This document shows positions 4,921-5,907 of a stretch of 5,907 bases of DNA, one piece after another. Under the pieces are notes generated by a model. The model was not told the origin of the DNA. It saw only the letters and a program-made list of their open reading frames with translations, and ran no database searches. A program made the translations under genes and the position numbers. Origin of the DNA: Clostridia bacterium (GTDB lineage Bacteria > Bacillota > Clostridia > Oscillospirales > CAG-272); contig JAGBXH010000471.1 of the NCBI GenBank assembly GCA_017629395.1, forward strand, positions 1-5,907, written 5' to 3'. Position 1 is the first letter of the stretch, and every line of letters begins with the position of its first letter.

Positions 4921-5643
4921 TTGAGCATTCTGTATATCAAGATCATTGCTGCCCTGACTATGCTGATCGATCACGTGGGCAGCTTTCAGCCCTTTCCGGG
5001 ATGGGAATACCTGCGCACGCTCGGGCGCGTGTCCTTCCCGCTTTATGCATTTATGCTGGTGCAAGGATTTCTTCATACACGTGCAAAATGGAAGTACCTT
5101 GTGCGCATACTGCTTCTTGCCTTTGTAACACAGCCCATCTACACCTATTGCTTTTACGCAGATGCGTGGAAATGGGATGAATTGAATATTCTTTTCACTC
5201 TTTCGGTCGGTCTTGTCTGCATGTGGCTGCTTGAAATTGGCATGAAAACGGCACAAAAGCGCAAAACGGCTTGGTGGCTTGGCTGCTTTGCCCTATGCGC
5301 GGCGGTTTGCTGCATCATGTACGCGGCTGACTATTTGGGTGCGGATTACGGTTGGATGGGAATTGCACTCATCTTGCTACTCTATCTGACGGCGGAGCAT
5401 AAATGGGCGTGGTGTACGATCCTGCTGCTCTTTGCCTGCAGAAAACAGCTTGTGACGGGCTCTTGGGATATATCCGTCTATCAGCGCAACCTTTTTGCAG
5501 CGGTGTCCCTGATCCCCATGCTGCTATACAACGGCGAACCGGGCCCCAAGCCCGAGAGCAAATGGGGGGTTGCCCTGCTCAAATACGGATTTTACCTGTT
5601 CTACCCCCTGCACCTTGCGGTGCTTACGTTGATTTTCAGGTAA
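4921..5643 (+). CDS. TraX-family integral membrane protein (probable O-acyltransferase)
   Basis: A 240-residue polytopic membrane protein with about eight hydrophobic helices. Family hallmarks are the N-terminal YIKIIAALTMLIDHVG (with Asp 17-His 18), GRVSFPLYAFMLVQGFLHT (35-53) and the C-terminal LKYGFYLFYPLHLAVL (220-235, with a conserved FYPLHL). TraX of F plasmid acetylates the pilin N-terminus. Firmicute chromosomal members are usually annotated by homology only and probably acylate a surface component; no conjugation gene is nearby, so a pilin role is unlikely. Start is TTG at 4921, set by the preceding full Shine-Dalgarno. It is transcribed divergently from the XRE regulator with 136 bp between the starts, and could share its control. 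A strong terminator stem follows at 5721. Confidence 0.9.
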   Translation: MSILYIKIIAALTMLIDHVGSFQPFPGWEYLRTLGRVSFPLYAFMLVQGFLHTRAKWKYLVRILLLAFVTQPIYTYCFYADAWKWDELNILFTLSVGLVCMWLLEIGMKTAQKRKTAWWLGCFALCAAVCCIMYAADYLGADYGWMGIALILLLYLTAEHKWAWCTILLLFACRKQLVTGSWDISVYQRNLFAAVSLIPMLLYNGEPGPKPESKWGVALLKYGFYLFYPLHLAVLTLIFR

Positions 5644-5684
5644 ACAATACTACTAAGCTGCCGGAACAATCCCATGCCACAATC

Positions 5685-5718
5685 ATTCATTTTTCATGAT
5701 GCAATATTCATTCTTCAT
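5685..5718. repeat. Imperfect 13-bp direct repeat downstream of traX
   Basis: ATTCATTTTTCAT (5685-5697) and ATTCATTCTTCAT (5706-5718) match at 12 of 13 positions with a 21-base period. They lie in the otherwise featureless gap 5644-5720 just before the terminator stem. Short ATTCAT-type repeats of this kind are common filler in clostridial intergenic DNA. Confidence 0.5.
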
Positions 5719-5720
5719 TA

Positions 5721-5757
5721 AAAAGCACACCCGCGACAGCGTCGCGGGTGTGCTTTT
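5721..5757. terminator. Strong bidirectional intrinsic terminator
   Basis: AAAAGCACACCCGCGAC (5721-5737) pairs perfectly over 17 bp with 5741-5757 around the loop AGC. The arms have a GC-rich core and end in AAAA/TTTT, so the stem carries a short U run in both directions. It separates the convergent traX (+) and hydrogenase (-) genes. Confidence 0.95.
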
Positions 5758-5762
5758 ATAAA

Positions 5763-5907
5763 TTAAAGACCTCTCTTCACGTAAGTGGTGTGAAGCAGCT
5801 CGTGAGCCTTGTGGCTGTTGGGCTCGCCAAGGAAGGTGTCGTACAACTCCTTGATAGCGGGGTTCTCGTGAGACAGACGCAGAGGCATGGAAGCGTCCAG
5901 ATTATAC
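5763..5907 (-). CDS. [FeFe]-hydrogenase catalytic subunit, C-terminal end (5' truncated by the window)
   Basis: The last 47 residues of a minus-strand gene, ending in TAA at 5763-5765. The sequence contains MPLRLSHENPAIKELYDTFL followed by GEPNSHKAHELLHTTYVKRG. This is the small-subunit (Fe_hyd_SSU) tail of iron-only hydrogenases, whose members share SHENP, LYxxFLGxP and (K)(A/S)HxLLHTxY. The catalytic H-cluster domain lies beyond the right edge, so I cannot tell a monomeric HydA from the catalytic subunit of a multimeric NAD(P)-linked or bifurcating enzyme (HndD-type). The role is H2 production or oxidation in the cytoplasm of a strict anaerobe. The stop is 5 bases from the shared terminator stem. 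Confidence 0.92.
   Translation of the reverse strand, partial: YNLDASMPLRLSHENPAIKELYDTFLGEPNSHKAHELLHTTYVKRGL

Noticed and set aside
4785..4946. N-terminal extension of the regulator by 54 residues
   Set aside because: It would translate through the regulator's own promoter and the traX start; GGGAGG before 4784 and the HTH domain boundary fix the shorter start.

Overview
The window looks like chromosome from an anaerobic, fermentative Firmicute of the class Clostridia. The reasons are the end of an [FeFe]-hydrogenase at the right edge, a clostridial-type XRE/TPR regulator, strong GGAGG-type ribosome binding sites, Gram-positive style lipoproteins, and A/T-rich promoters between genes of moderate GC. 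No RNA gene, CRISPR array, insertion sequence or phage gene is visible.

Layout. Positions 1-174 hold the last 57 codons of an unidentified plus-strand gene, closed by a perfect 12-bp terminator hairpin (190-219). Next, read on the minus strand and leftwards from about 4846, comes a compact cluster. An XRE-family regulator (3891-4784) overlaps a small cysteine-motif lipoprotein (3574-3894) by 4 bases. After 14 bp follows a two-domain GNAT acetyltransferase-RluA pseudouridine synthase fusion (2363-3559), and after 10 bp a GH1 beta-glucosidase (1030-2352). A roughly 105-bp A/T-rich gap then leads to a second small unit: a 92-residue protein with a signal peptide and one membrane helix (646-924), overlapping a 149-residue lipoprotein (243-692). 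This unit converges on the 190-219 hairpin.

Divergent from the regulator is a plus-strand TraX-family membrane protein (4921-5643). The 136-bp space between them holds two clear promoters (TTGCAA-17-TATAAT on minus; extended -10 TGATATAAT on plus), a TCGCA-N5-TGCGA inverted repeat inside the minus promoter, and paired TTGCAA motifs. A 17-bp perfect terminator stem (5721-5757) separates traX from the C-terminus of an [FeFe]-hydrogenase on the minus strand (5763-5907).

How the genes may work together. The regulator, lipoprotein, fusion and glucosidase are spaced as one transcript, with translational coupling at the first junction, so the regulator probably controls its own operon and perhaps traX. 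The most interesting points are the GNAT-RluA fusion, the coupling of a TPR-type regulator to a lipoprotein whose signal peptide could in principle supply a peptide signal (speculative), and the unusual start of the second lipoprotein. Functions of the two lipoproteins and the small membrane protein are not known to me.
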